Assembly: GCA_949775045.1 (NCBI GenBank)
Contig: OX459100.1
Span: forward strand, 14,564,447-14,628,446
DNA: 64,000 nucleotides
Origin: Metridium senile
Taxonomy: Eukaryota; Cnidaria; Anthozoa; Actiniaria; Metridiidae
Direction: 5' to 3'
The notes under the pieces were generated by a model. The model was given only the letters and a program-made list of their open reading frames with translations, made no database searches and was not told the DNA's origin. This document shows, piece by piece, positions 14,101-28,640 of the stretch. Every line of letters starts with the position of its first letter. Within the stretch, counting starts at the first letter, position 1. A program made the translations under genes and the position numbers.

Positions 14101-17100
14101 TTATCTGAAAATGTGTCAAAAAGATCGGGGTTTTCAGCACAAAATGCTCGCCTAGATCCTGTTAGTAATGTCTGTAAATCTTAGAGCATTCTGATATACC
14201 TGAAAGATTTCATTTCGAAAAAACTACAAAATCCTACCAAGAATGCAACTTGGCTTATAGGGTGATCTTAAAATGGGTCAAAAAGATCGGGGTTTTCGAC
14301 AAAAAATGATCGCCTAGACCTTGTTAGTAATGTCTGAGAATATTAGAGCATTCTGATAAATCTGCAAGATTTTATTTAGAAAAAACTACAAAATCCTACC
14401 CAGAATGCAATATGGCCTATAGGGTGATCTTAAAATGTTTCAAAAAGATCAAGGTTTTCGGCAAAAAATGATCGCCTAGACCCTGTTAGTAATATCTGAG
14501 AATATTAGAGCATTCTGATAAGTCTGCAAGATTTTATTTAGAAAAAACTACAAAATCCTACCCAGAATGCAACATGGCCTATAGGATGATCTTAAAATGG
14601 GTCAAAAAGATCGGGGTTTTCGGCAAAAAATGATCGCCTAGACCTTGTTAGTAATGTCTGAGAATATTAGAGCATTCTGATAAATCCGCAAGATTTTATT
14701 TAGAAAAAACTACAAAATCCTACCCAGAATGCAATATGGTATATAGGGGGATCTTAAAATGTGTCAAAAAGATCGGGGTTTTCTGCAAAAAATGATCGCC
14801 TAGATCCTGTTAGTAATGTCTGAGAATATTAGAGCATTCTGATAAATCTGCAAGATTTTATTTAGAAAAAACTACAAAATCCTACCCAGAATGCAATATG
14901 ACCTATAGGGTTATCTGAAAATGTGTCAAAAAGATCAAGGTTTTCGACAAAAAATGATCGCCTAGACCCTGTTAGTAATGTCTGAGAATATTAGAGCATT
15001 CTGATAAGTCTGCAAGATTTTATTTAGAAAAAACTACAAAATCCTACCCAGAATGCAACTTGGCCTATAGGGTGATCTTAAAATGGGTCAAAAAGATCGG
15101 GGTTTTTAGCAAAAAAAATGATCGCCTAGACCTTGTTAGTAATGTCTGAGAATATTAGAGCATTCTGATAAATCCGCAAGATTTTATTTAGAAAAAACTA
15201 CAAAATCCTACCCAGAATGCAATATGGTATATAGGGTTATCTGAAAATGTGTCAAAAAGATCGGGGTTTTCAGCACAAAATGCTCGCCTAGACCCTGTTA
15301 GTAATGTCTGTAAATCTTAGAGCATTCTGATATACCTGAAAGATTTCATTTCGAAAAAACTACAAAATCCTACCAAGAATGCAACTTGGCTTATAGGGTG
15401 ATCTTAAAATGGGTCAAAAAGATCGGGGTTTTAGACAAAAAATGATCGCCTAGACCTTGTTAGTAATGTCTGAGAATATTAGAGCATTCTGATAAATCTG
15501 CAAGATTTTATTTAGAAAAAACTACAAAATCCTACCCAGAATGCAATATGGCCTATAGGGTGATCTTAAAATGTTTCAAAAAGATCAAGGTTTTCGGCAA
15601 AAAATGATCGCCTAGACCCTGTTAGTAATGTCTGAGAATATTAGAGCATTCTGATAAGTCTGCAAGATTTTATTTAGAAAAAACTACAAAATCCTACCCA
15701 GAATGCAACATGGCCTATAGGGTGATCTTAAAATGGGTCAAAAAGATCGGGGTTTTCGGCAACAAATTATCGCCTAGACCTTGTTAGTAATGTCTGAGAA
15801 TATTAGAGCATTCTGATAAATCCACAAGATTTTATTTAGAAAAAACTACAAAATCCTACCCAGAATGCAATATGGCCTATAGGGTGATCTTAAACTGTTT
15901 CAAAAAGATCTGGGTTTTAGACAAAAAATGATCGCCTAGACCCTGTTAGTAATGTCTGAGAATATTGGAGCATTCTCATAAATCTGCAAGATTTTATTTA
16001 GAAAAAACTACAAAATCCTACCCAGAATGCAATATGGCCTATAGGGTGATCTTAAAATGTGTCAAAAAGATCAAAGTTTTCGGCAAAAAATTATCGCCTA
16101 GACCCTGTTAGTAATGTCTGAGAATATTAGAGCATTCTGATAAGTCTGCAAGATTTTATTTAGAAAAAACTACAAAATCCTACCCAGAATGCAACTTGGC
16201 CTATAGGGTGATCTTAAAATGGGTCAAAAAGATCGGGGTTTTCGGCAAAAAATGATCGCCTAGACCTTGTTAGTAATGTCTGAGAATATTAGAGCATTCT
16301 GATAAATCCGCAAGATTTTATTTAGAAAAAACTACAAAATCCTACCCAGAATGCAATATGGTATATAGGGGGATCTTAAAATGTGTCAAAAAGATCGGGG
16401 TTTTCTGCAAAAAATGATCGCCTAGATCCTGTTAGTAATGTCTGAGAATATTAGAGCATTCTGATAAATCTGCAAGATTTTATTTAGAAAAAACTACAAA
16501 ATCCTACCCAGAATGCAATATGACCTATAGGGTTATCTGAAAATGTGTCAAAAAGATCAAGGTTTTCGACAAAAAATGATCGCCTATACCCTGTTAGTAA
16601 TGTCTGAGAATATTAGAGCATTCTGATAAATCTGCAAGATTTTATTTAGAAAAAACTACAAAATCCTACCCAGAATGCAATATGGCCTATAGGGTGATCT
16701 TAAAATGTGTCAAAAAGATCAAAGTTTTCGGCACAAAGTGATCGTCTAGACCCTGTTAGTAATGTCTGGAAATATTGGAGCCTTCTGATATATCTGCAAG
16801 ATTTTATTTACAAAAAATTACAAAATCATACACAGAATGCAATATGGCCTATAGGGTTATCTGAAAATGTGTCAAAAAGATCGCGGTTTTCGTGACAAAG
16901 TGATTGCCTAGACCATGTTAGTAATGTCTGGAAATATTAGAGCTTTCTGATATATCCGCAAGATTTTATTTAGAAAAAACTACAAAATCCTACCCAGAAA
17001 GCAATATGGCCTATAGGGTTATCTGAAAATGTGTCAAAAAGATCGGGGTTCTCGGCACAAAGTGATCGCCTAGACCCTGTTAGTAATGTCTGGAAATATT

Positions 17101-20100
17101 AGAGCATTCTGATATATCCGCAAGATTTCATTTAGAAAAAAACTACAAAAAAATACCCAGAATGCAGTATGGCTTATAGGGTTATCTGAAAATGTGTCAA
17201 AAAGATCGGGGTTGTCGGCACAAAGTGATCGCCTAGACCTTGTTAGTAATGTCTGAGAATATTAGAGCATTCTGATAAATCCGCAAGATTTTATTTAGAA
17301 AAAACTACAAAATCCTACCCAGAATGCAATATGGTATATAGGGGGATCTTAAAATGTGTCAAAAAGATCGGGGTTTTCTGCAAAAAATGATCGCCTAGAT
17401 CCTGTTAGTAATGTCTGAGAATATTAGAGCATTCTGATAAGTCTGCAAGATTTTATTTAGAAAAAACTACAAAATCCTACCCAGAATGCAACTTGGCCTA
17501 TAGGGTGATCTTAAAATGGGTCAAAAAGATCGGGGTTTTTAGCAAAAAAAATGATCGCCTAGACCTTGTTAGTAATGTCTGAGAATATTAGAGCATTCTG
17601 ATAAACCCGCAAGATTTTATTTAGAAAAAACTACAAAATCCTACCCAGAATGCAATATGTCCTATAGGGTGATCTTAAAATGTTTCAAAAAGATCGGGGT
17701 TTTCGACAAAAAAATGATCGCCTAGACCCTGTTAGTAATGTCTAAGAATATTAGAGCATTCTGATAAATCTGCAAGATTTTATTTAGAAAAAACTACAAA
17801 ATCCTACCCAGAATGCAATATGGCATATAGATGGATCTTAAAATGGGTCAAAAAGATCGGTGTTTTCGGCAAAAAATGATCGCCTAGACCTTGTTAGTAA
17901 TGTCTGAGAATATTAGAGCATTCTGATAAATCCGCAAGATTTTATTTAGAAAAAACTACAAAATCCTACCCAGAATGCAATATGGTATATAGGGGGATCT
18001 TAAAATGTGTAAAAAAGATCGGGGTTTTCTGCAAAAAATTATCGCCTAGATCCTGTTAGTAATGTCTGAGAATATTAGAGCATTCTGATAAACCCGCAAG
18101 ATTTTATTTAGAAAAAACTACAAAATCCTACCCAGAATGCAATATGGTATATAGGGTTATCTGAAAATGTGTCAAAAAGATCGGGGTTTTCAGCACAAAA
18201 TGCTCGCCTAGACCCTGTTAGTAATGTCTGTAAATCTTAGAGCATTCTGATATACCTGAAAGATTTCATTTCGAAAAAACTACAAAATCCTACCAAGAGT
18301 GCAACTTGGCTTATAGGGTGATCTTAAAATGGGTCAAAAAGATCGGGGTTTTCGACAAAAAATGATCGCCTAGACCTTGTTAGTAATGTCTGAGAATATT
18401 AGAGCATTCTGATAAATCTGCAAGATTTTATTTAGAAAAAACTACAAAATCCTACCAAGAATGCAATATGGCCTATAGGGTGATCTTAAAATGTTTCAAA
18501 AAGATCAAGGTTTTCGGCAAAAAATGATCGCCTAGACCCTGTTAGTAATGTCTGAGAATATTAGAGCATTCTGATAAGTCTGCAAGATTTTATTTAGAAA
18601 AAACTACAAAATCCTACCCAGAATGCAACATGGCCTATAGGGTGATCTTAAAATGGGTCAAAAAGATCGGGGTTTTCGGCAACAAATTATCGCCTAGACC
18701 TTGTTAGTAATGTCTGAGAATATTAGAGCATTCTGATAAATCCGCAAGATTTTATTTAGAAAAAACTACAAAATCCTACCCAGAATGCAATATGGCCTAT
18801 AGGGTGATCTTAAACTGTTTCAAAAAGATCGGGGTTTTAGACAAAAAATGATCGCCTAGACCCTGTTAGTAATGTCTGAGAATATTGGAGCATTCTCATA
18901 AATCTGCAAGATTTTATTTAGAAAAAACTACAAAATCCTACCCAGAATGCAATATGGCCTATAGGGTGATCTTAAAACGTGTCAAAAAGATCAAAGTTTT
19001 CGGCAAAAAATTATCGCCTAGACCCTGTTAGTAATGTCTGAGAATATTAGAGCATTCTGATAAGTCTGCAAGATTTTATTTAGAAAAAACTACAAAATCC
19101 TACCCAGAATGCAACTTGGCCTATAGGGTGATCTTAAAATGGGTCAAAAAGATCGGGGTTTTCGGCAAACAATGATCGCCTAGACCTTGTTAGTAATGTC
19201 TGAGAATATTAGAGCATTCTGATAAATCCGCAAGATTTTATTTAGAAAAAACTACAAAATCCTACCCAGAATGCAATATGGTATATAGGGGGATCTTAAA
19301 ATGTGTGAAAAAGATCGGGGTTTTCTGCAAAAAATTCTCGCCTATATCCTGTTAGTAATGTCTGAGAATATTAGAGCATTCTGATAAATCTGCAAGATTT
19401 TATTTAGAAAAAACTACAAAATCCTACCCAGAATGCAATATGGCCTATAGGGTTATCTGAAAATGTGTCAAAAAGATCAAGGTTTTCGGCAAAAAATGAT
19501 CGCCTAGACCCTGTTAGTAATGTCTGAGAATATTAGAGCATTCTGATAAGTCTGCAAGATTTTATTTAGAAAAAACTACAAAATCCTACCCAGAATGCAA
19601 CTTGGCCTATAGGGTGATCTTAAAATGGGTCAAAAAGATCGGGGTTTTCGGCAAAAAATGATCGCCTTGACCTTGTTAGTAATGTCTGAGAATATTAGAG
19701 CATTCTGATAAATCCGCAAGATTTTATTTAGAAAAAACTACAAAATCCTACCCAGAATGCAATATGGTATATAGGGTTATCTGAAAATGTGTCAAAAAGA
19801 TCGGGGTTTTCAGCACAAAATGCTCGCCTAGACCCTGTTAGTAATGTCTGTAAATCTTAGAGCATTCTGATATACCTGAAAGATTTCATTTCGAAAAAAC
19901 TACAAAATCCTACCAAGAATGCAACTTGGCTTATAGGGTGATCTTAAAATGGGTCAAAAAGATCGGGGTTTTCGACAAAAAATGATCGCCTAGACCTTGT
20001 TAGTAATGTCTGAGAATATTAGAGCATTCTGATAAATCTGCAAGATTTTATTTAGAAAAAACTACAAAATCCTACCCAGAATGCAATATGGCCTATAGGG

Positions 20101-23100
20101 TGATCTTAAAATGTTTCAAAGAGATCAAGGTTTTCGGCAAAAAATGATCGCCTAGACCCTGTTAGTAATGTCTGAGAATATTAGAGCATTCTGATAAGTC
20201 TGCAAGATTTTATTTAGAAAAAACTACAAAATCCTACCCAGAATGCAACATGGCCTATAGGGTGATCTTAAAATGGGTCAAAAAGATCGGGGTTTTCGGC
20301 AACAAATTTTCGCCTAGACCTTGTTAGTAATGTCTGAGAATATTAGAGCATTCTGATAAATCTGCAAGATTTTATTTAGAAAAAACTACAAAATCCTACC
20401 CAGAATGCAATATGGTATATAGGGTTATCTGAAAATGTGTCAAAAAGATCGGGGTTTTCAGCACAAAATGCTCGCCTAGATCCTGTTAGTAATGTCTGTA
20501 AATCTTAGAGCATTCTGATATACCTGAAAGATTTCATTTCGAAAAAACTACAAAATCCTACCAAGAATGCAACTTGGCTTATAGGGTGATCTTAAAATGG
20601 GTCAAAAAGATCGGGGTTTTCGACAAAAAATGATCGCCTAGACCTTGTTAGTAATGTCTGAGAATATTAGAGCATTCTGATAAATCTGCAAGATTTTATT
20701 TAGAAAAAACTACAAAATCCTACCCAGAATGCAATATGGCCTATAGGGTGATCTTAAAATGTTTCAAAAAGATCAAGGTTTTCGGCAAAAAATGATCGCC
20801 TAGACCCTGTTAGTAATGTCTGAGAATATTAGAGCATTTTGATAAGTCTGCAAGATTTTATTTAGAAAAAACTACAAAATCCTACCCAGAATGCAACATG
20901 GCCTATAGGGTGATCTTAAAATGGGTCAAAAAGATCGGGGTTTTCGGCAAAAAATGATCGCCTAGACCTTGTTAGTAATGTCTGAGAATATTAGAGCATT
21001 CTGATAAATCCGCAAGATTTTATTTAGAAAAAACTACAAAATCCTACCCAGAATGCAATATGGTATATAGGGGGATCTTAAAATGTGTCAAAAAGATCGG
21101 GGTTTTCTGCAAAAAATGATCGCCTAGATCCTGTTAGTAATGTCTGAGAATATTAGAGCATTCTGATAAATCTGCAAGATTTTATTTAGAAAAAACTACA
21201 AAATCCTACCCAGAATGCAATATGACCTATAGGGTTATCTGAAAATGTGTCAAAAAGATCAAGGTTTTCGACAAAAAATGATCGCCTAGACCCTGTTAGT
21301 AATGTCTGAGAATATTAGAGCATTCTGATAAGTCTGCAAGATTTTATTTAGAAAAAACTACAAAATCCTACCCAGAATGCAACTTGGCCTATAGGGTGAT
21401 CTTAAAATGGGTCAAAAAGATCGGGGTTTTTAGCAAAAAAAATGATCGCCTAGACCTTGTTAGTAATGTCTGAGAATATTAGAGCATTCTGATAAATCCG
21501 CAAGATTTTATTTAGAAAAAACTACAAAATCCTACCCAGAATGCAATATGGTATATAGGGTTATCTGAAAATGTGTCAAAAAGATCGGGGTTTTCAGCAC
21601 AAAATGCTCGCCTAGACCCTGTTAGTAATGTCTGTAAATCTTAGAGCATTCTGATATACCTGAAAGATTTCATTTCGAAAAAACTACAAAATCCTACCAA
21701 GAATGCAACTTGGCTTATAGGGTGATCTTAAAATGGGTCAAAAAGATCGGGGTTTTCGACAAAAAATGATCGCCTAGACCTTGTTAGTAATGTCTGAGAA
21801 TATTAGAGCATTCTGATAAATCTGCAAGATTTTATTTAGAAAAAACTACAAAATCCTACCCAGAATGCAATATGGCCTATAGGGTGATCTTAAAATGTTT
21901 CAAAAAGATCAAGGTTTTCGGCAAAAAATGATCGCCTAGACCCTGTTAGTAATGTCTGAGAATATTAGAGCATTCTGATAAGTCTGCAAGATTTTATTTA
22001 GAAAAAACTACAAAATCCTACCCAGAATGCAACATGGCCTATAGGGTGATCTTAAAATGGGTCAAAAAGATCGGGGTTTTCGGCAACAAATTATCGCCTA
22101 GACCTTGTTAGTAATGTCTGAGAATATTAGAGCATTCTGATAAATCCGCAAGATTTTATTTAGAAAAAACTACAAAATCCTACCCAGAATGCAATATGGC
22201 CTATAGGGTGATCTTAAACTGTTTCAAAAAGATCGGGGTTTTAGACAAAAAATGATCGCCTAGACCCTGTTAGTAATGTCTGAGAATATTGGAGCATTCT
22301 CATAAATCTGCAAGATTTTATTTAGAAAAAACTACAAAATCCTACCCAGAATGCAATATGGCCTATAGGGTGATCTTAAAATGTGTCAAAAAGATCAAAG
22401 TTTTCGGCAAAAAATTATCGCCTAGACCCTGTTAGTAATGTCTGAGAATATTAGAGCATTCTGATAAGTCTGCAAGATTTTATTTAGAAAAAACTACAAA
22501 ATCCTACCCAGAATGCAACTTGGCCTATAGGGTGATCTTAAAATGGGTCAAAAAGATCGGGGTTTTCGGCAAAAAATGATCGCCTAGACCTTGTTAGTAA
22601 TGTCTGAGAATATTAGAGCATTCTGATAAATCCGCAAGATTTTATTTAGAAAAAACTACAAAATCCTACCCAGAATGCAATATGGTATATAGGGGGATCT
22701 TAAAATGTGTCAAAAAGATCGGGGTTTTCTGCAAAAAATGATCGCCTAGATCCTGTTAGTAATGTCTGAGAATATTAGAGCATTCTGATAAATCTGCAAG
22801 ATTTTATTTAGAAAAAACTACAAAATCCTACCCAGAATGCAATATGACCTATAGGGTTATCTGAAAATGTGTCAAAAAGATCAAGGTTTTCGACAAAAAA
22901 TGATCGCCAATACCCTGTTAGTAATGTCTGAGAATATTAGAGCATTCTGATAAGTCTGCAAGATTTTATTTAGAAAAAACTACAAAATCCTACCCAGAAT
23001 GCAACTTGGCCTATAGGGTGATCTTAAAATGGGTCAAAAAGATCGGGGTTTTTAGCAAAAAAAATGATCGCCTAGACCTTGTTAGTAATGTCTGAGAATA

Positions 23101-23170
23101 TTAGAGCATTCTGATAAATCCGCAAGATTTTATTTAGAAAAAACTACAAAATCCTACCCAGAATGCAATA

Positions 23171-26100
23171 TGGTATATAGGGGGATCTTAAAATGTGTGA
23201 AAAAGATCGGGGTTTTCTGCAAAAAATTCTCGCCTATATCCTGTTAGTAATGTCTGAGAATATTAGAGCATTCTGATAAATCTGCAAGATTTTATTTAGA
23301 AAAAACTACAAAATCCTACCCAGAATGCAATATGGCCTATAGGGTTATCTGAAAATGTGTCAAAAAGATCAAGGTTTTCGGCAAAAAATGATCGCCTAGA
23401 CCCTGTTAGTAATGTCTGAGAATATTAGAGCATTCTGATAAGTCTGCAAGATTTTATTTAGAAAAAACTACAAAATCCTACCCAGAATGCAACTTGGCCT
23501 ATAGGGTGATCTTAAAATGGGTCAAAAAGATCGGGGTTTTTAGCAAAAAAATGATCGCCTAGACCTTGTTAGTAATGTCTGAGAATATTAGAGCATTCTG
23601 ATAAATCTGCAAGATTTTATTTAGAAAAAACTACAAAATCCTACCCAGAATATGGCCTTTAGGGTGATCTTAAAATTTTTCAAAAAGATCGGGGTTATCG
23701 ACAAAAAATGATCGCCTAGACTCTGTTAGTAATGTCCGAGAATATTAAAGCATTCTGATAAATCTGCAAGATTTTATTTAGAAAAAACTACAAAATCCTA
23801 CCCAGAATGCAATATGGCCTATAGGGTGATCTTAAAATGTGTCAAAAAGATCAAAGTTTTCGGCAAAAAATGATCGCCTAGACCCTGTTAGTAATGTCTG
23901 AGAATATTAGAGCATTCTGATAAGTCTGCAAGATTTTATTTAGAAAAAACTACAAAATCCTACCCAGAATGCAATATGGCCTATAGGGTGATCTTAAAAT
24001 GTGTCAAAAAGATCAAAGTTTTCGGCAAAAAATTATCGCCTAGACCCTGTTAGTAATGTCTGAGAATATTAGAGCATTCTGATAAGTCTGCAAGATTTTA
24101 TTTAGAAAAAACTACAAAATCCTACCCAGAATGCAACTTTGCCTATAGGGTGATCTTAAAATGGGTCAAAAAGATCGGGGTTTTCGGCAAAAAATGATCG
24201 CCTAGACCTTGTTAGTAATGTCTGAGAATATTAGAGCATTCTGATAAATCCGCAAGATTTTATTTAGAAAAAACTACAAAATCCTACCCAGAATGCAATA
24301 TGGTATATAGGGGGATCTTAAAATGTGTCAAAAAGATCGGGGTTTTCTGCAAAAAATGATCGCCTAGATCCTGTTAGTAATGTCTGAGAATATTAGAGCA
24401 TTCTGATAAATCTGCAAGATTTTATTTAGAAAAAACTACAAAAATCCTACCCAGAATGCAATATGACCTATAGGGTTATCTGAAAATGTGTCAAAAAGAT
24501 CAAGGTTTTCGACAAAAAATGATCGCCTAGACCCTGTTAGTAATGTCTGAGAATATTAGAGCATTCTGATAAGTCTGCAAGATTTTATTTAGAAAAAACT
24601 ACAAAATCCTACCCAGAATGCAACTTGGCCTATAGGGTGATCTTAAAATGGGTCAAAAAGATCGGGGTTTTTAGCAAAAAAAATGATCGCCTAGACCTTG
24701 TTAGTAATGTCTGAGAATATTAGAGCATTCTGATAAATCCGCAAGATTTTATTTAGAAAAAACTACAAAATCCTACCCAGAATGCAATATGGTATATAGG
24801 GGGATCTTAAAATGTGTGAAAAAGATCGGGGTTTTCTGCAAAAAATTCTCGCCTATATCTGTTAGTAATGTCTGAGAATATTAGAGCATTCTGATAAATC
24901 TGCAAGATTTTATTTAGAAAAAACTACAAAATCCTACCCAGAATGCAATATGGCCTATAGGGTTATCTGAAAATGTGTCAAAAAGATCAAGGTTTTCGGC
25001 AAAAAATGATCGCCTAGACCCTGTTAGTAATGTCTGAGAATATTAGAGCATTCTGATAAGTCTGCAAGATTTTATTTAGAAAAAACTACAAAATCCTACC
25101 CAGAATGCAACTTGGCCTATAGGGTGATCTTAAAATGGGTCAAAAAGATCGGGGTTTTTAGCAAAAAAATGATCGCCTAGACCTTGTTAGTAATGTCTGA
25201 GAATATTAGAGCATTCTGATAAATCTGCAAGATTTTATTTAGAAAAAACTACAAAATCCTACCCAGAATATGGCCTTTAGGGTGATCTTAAAATTTTTCA
25301 AAAAGATCGGGGTTATCGACAAAAAATGATCGCCTAGACTCTGTTAGTAATGTCCGAGAATATTAAAGCATTCTGATAAATCTGCAAGATTTTATTTAGA
25401 AAAAACTACAAAATCCTACCCAGAATGCAATATGGCCTATAGGGTGATCTTAAAATGTGTCAAAAAGATCAAAGTTTTCGGCAAAAAATGATCGCCTAGA
25501 CCCTGTTAGTAATGTCTGAGAATATTAGAGCATTCTGATAAGTCTGCAAGATTTTATTTAGAAAAAACTACAAAATCCTACCCAGAATGCAATATGGCCT
25601 ATAGGGTGATCTTAAAATGTGTCAAAAAGATCAAAGTTTTCGGCAAAAAATTATCGCCTAGACCCTGTTAGTAATGTCTGAGAATATTAGAGCATTCTGA
25701 TAAGTCTGCAAGATTTTATTTAGAAAAAACTACAAAATCCTACCCAGAATGCAACTTTGCCTATAGGGTGATCTTAAAATGGGTCAAAAAGATCGGGGTT
25801 TTCGGCAAAAAATGATCGCCTAGACCTTGTTAGTAATGTCTGAGAATATTAGAGCATTCTGATAAATCCGCAAGATTTTATTTAGAAAAAACTACAAAAT
25901 CCTACCCAGAATGCAATATGGTATATAGGGGGATCTTAAAATGTGTCAAAAAGATCGGGGTTTTCTGCAAAAAATGATCGCCTAGATCCTGTTAGTAATG
26001 TCTGAGAATATTAGAGCATTCTGATAAATCTGCAAGATTTTATTTAGAAAAAACTACAAAATCCTACCCAGAATGCAATATGACCTATAGGGTTATCTGA

Positions 26101-28640
26101 AAATGTGTCAAAAAGATCAAGGTTTTCGACAAAAAATGATCGCCTAGACCCTGTTAGTAATGTCTGAGAATATTAGAGCATTCTGATAAGTCTGCAAGAT
26201 TTTATTTAGAAAAAACTACAAAATCCTACCCAGAATGCAACTTGGCCTATAGGGTGATCTTAAAATGGGTCAAAAAGATCGGGGTTTTTAGCAAAAAAAA
26301 TGATCGCCTAGACCTTGTTAGTAATGTCTGAGAATATTAGAGCATTCTGATAAATCCGCAAGATTTTATTTAGAAAAAACTACAAAATCCTACCCAGAAT
26401 GCAATATGGTATATAGGGGGATCTTAAAATGTGTGAAAAAGATCGGGGTTTTCTGCAAAAAATTCTCGCCTATATCTGTTAGTAATGTCTGAGAATATTA
26501 GAGCATTCTGATAAATCTGCAAGATTTTATTTAGAAAAAACTACAAAATCCTACCCAGAATGCAATATGGCCTATAGGGTTATCTGAAAATGTGTCAAAA
26601 AGATCAAGGTTTTCGGCAAAAAATGATCGCCTAGACCCTGTTAGTAATGTCTGAGAATATTAGAGCATTCTGATAAGTCTGCAAGATTTTATTTAGAAAA
26701 AACTACAAAATCCTACCCAGAATGCAACTTGGCCTATAGGGTGATCTTAAAATGGGTCAAAAAGATCGGGGTTTTTAGCAAAAAAATGATCGCCTAGACC
26801 TTGTTAGTAATGTCTGAGAATATTAGAGCATTCTGATAAATCTGCAAGATTTTATTTAGAAAAAACTACAAAATCCTACCCAGAATATGGCCTTTAGGGT
26901 GATCTTAAAATTTTTCAAAAAGATCGGGGTTATCGACAAAAAATGATCGCCTAGACTCTGTTAGTAATGTCCGAGAATATTAAAGCATTCTGATAAATCT
27001 GCAAGATTTTATTTAGAAAAAACTACAAAATCCTACCCAGAATGCAATATGGCCTATAGGGTGATCTTAAAATGTGTCAAAAAGATCAAAGTTTTCGGCA
27101 AAAAATGATCGCCTAGACCCTGTTAGTAATGTCTGAGAATATTAGAGCATTCTGATAAGTCTGCAAGATTTTATTTAGAAAAAACTACAAAATCCTACCC
27201 AGAATGCAATATGGCCTATAGGGTGATCTTAAAATGTGTCAAAAAGATCAAAGTTTTCGGCAAAAAATTATCGCCTAGACCCTGTTAGTAATGTCTGAGA
27301 ATATTAGAGCATTCTGATAAGTCTGCAAGATTTTATTTAGAAAAAACTACAAAATCCTACCCAGAATGCAACTTTGCCTATAGGGTGATCTTAAAATGGG
27401 TCAAAAAGATCGGGGTTTTCGGCAAAAAATGATCGCCTAGACCTTGTTAGTAATGTCTGAGAATATTAGAGCATTCTGATAAATCCGCAAGATTTTATTT
27501 AGAAAAAACTACAAAATCCTACCCAGAATGCAATATGGTATATAGGGGGATCTTAAAATGTGTCAAAAAGATCGGGGTTTTCTGCAAAAAATGATCGCCT
27601 AGATCCTGTTAGTAATGTCTGAGAATATTAGAGCATTCTGATAAATCTGCAAGATTTTATTTAGAAAAAACTACAAAATCCTACCCAGAATGCAATATGA
27701 CCTATAGGGTTATCTGAAAATGTGTCAAAAAGATCAAGGTTTTCGACAAAAAATGATCGCCTAGACCCTGTTAGTAATGTCTGAGAATATTAGAGCATTC
27801 TGATAAGTCTGCAAGATTTTATTTAGAAAAAACTACAAAATCCTACCCAGAATGCAACTTGGCCTATAGGGTGATCTTAAAATGGGTCAAAAAGATCGGG
27901 GTTTTTAGCAAAAAAAATGATCGCCTAGACCTTGTTAGTAATGTCTGAGAATATTAGAGCATTCTGATAAATCCGCAAGATTTTATTTAGAAAAAACTAC
28001 AAAATCCTACCCAGAATGCAATATGGTATATAGGGGGATCTTAAAATGTGTGAAAAAGATCGGGGTTTTCTGCAAAAAATTCTCGCCTATATCCTGTTAG
28101 TAATGTCTGAGAATATTAGAGCATTCTGATAAATCTGCAAGATTTTATTTAGAAAAAACTACAAAATCCTACCCAGAATGCAACATGGCCTATAGGGTTA
28201 TCTGAAAATGTGTCAAAAAGATCAAGGTTTTCGGCAAAAAATGATCGCCTAGACCCTGTTAGTAATGTCTGAGAATATTAGAGCATTCTGATAAGTCTGC
28301 AAGATTTTATTTAGAAAAAACTACAAAATCCTACCCAGAATGCAACTTGGCCTATAGGGTGATCTTAAAATGGGTCAAAAAGATCGGGGTTTTTAGCAAA
28401 AAAATGATCGCCTAGACCTTGTTAGTAATGTCTGAGAATATTAGAGCATTCTGATAAATCTGCAAGATTTTATTTAGAAAAAACTACAAAATCCTACCCA
28501 GAATATGGCCTTTAGGGTGATCTTAAAATTTTTCAAAAAGATCGGGGTTATCGACAAAAAATGATCGCCTAGACTCTGTTAGTAATGTCCGAGAATATTA
28601 AAGCATTCTGATAAATCTGCAAGATTTTATTTAGAAAAAA
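23171..28640. repeat. 10-monomer higher-order repeat, ~1,617 bp, three full tandem copies plus a partial
   Basis: Two independent markers recur at the same spacing. TGGTATATAGGGGG with GTGTGAAAAAGATC lies at 23,171, 24,790, 26,407 and 28,024. The deletion variant CAGAATATGGCCTTTAGGG lies at 23,651, 25,269, 26,886 and 28,504. Spacings are 1,617-1,619 bp. Copies differ by occasional single bases, such as one lost C in CTATATCCTG at 24,850 and 26,470 and one extra A near 24,431. This is the most homogeneous part of the window, so the amplification is recent or actively homogenised. Confidence 0.9.
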
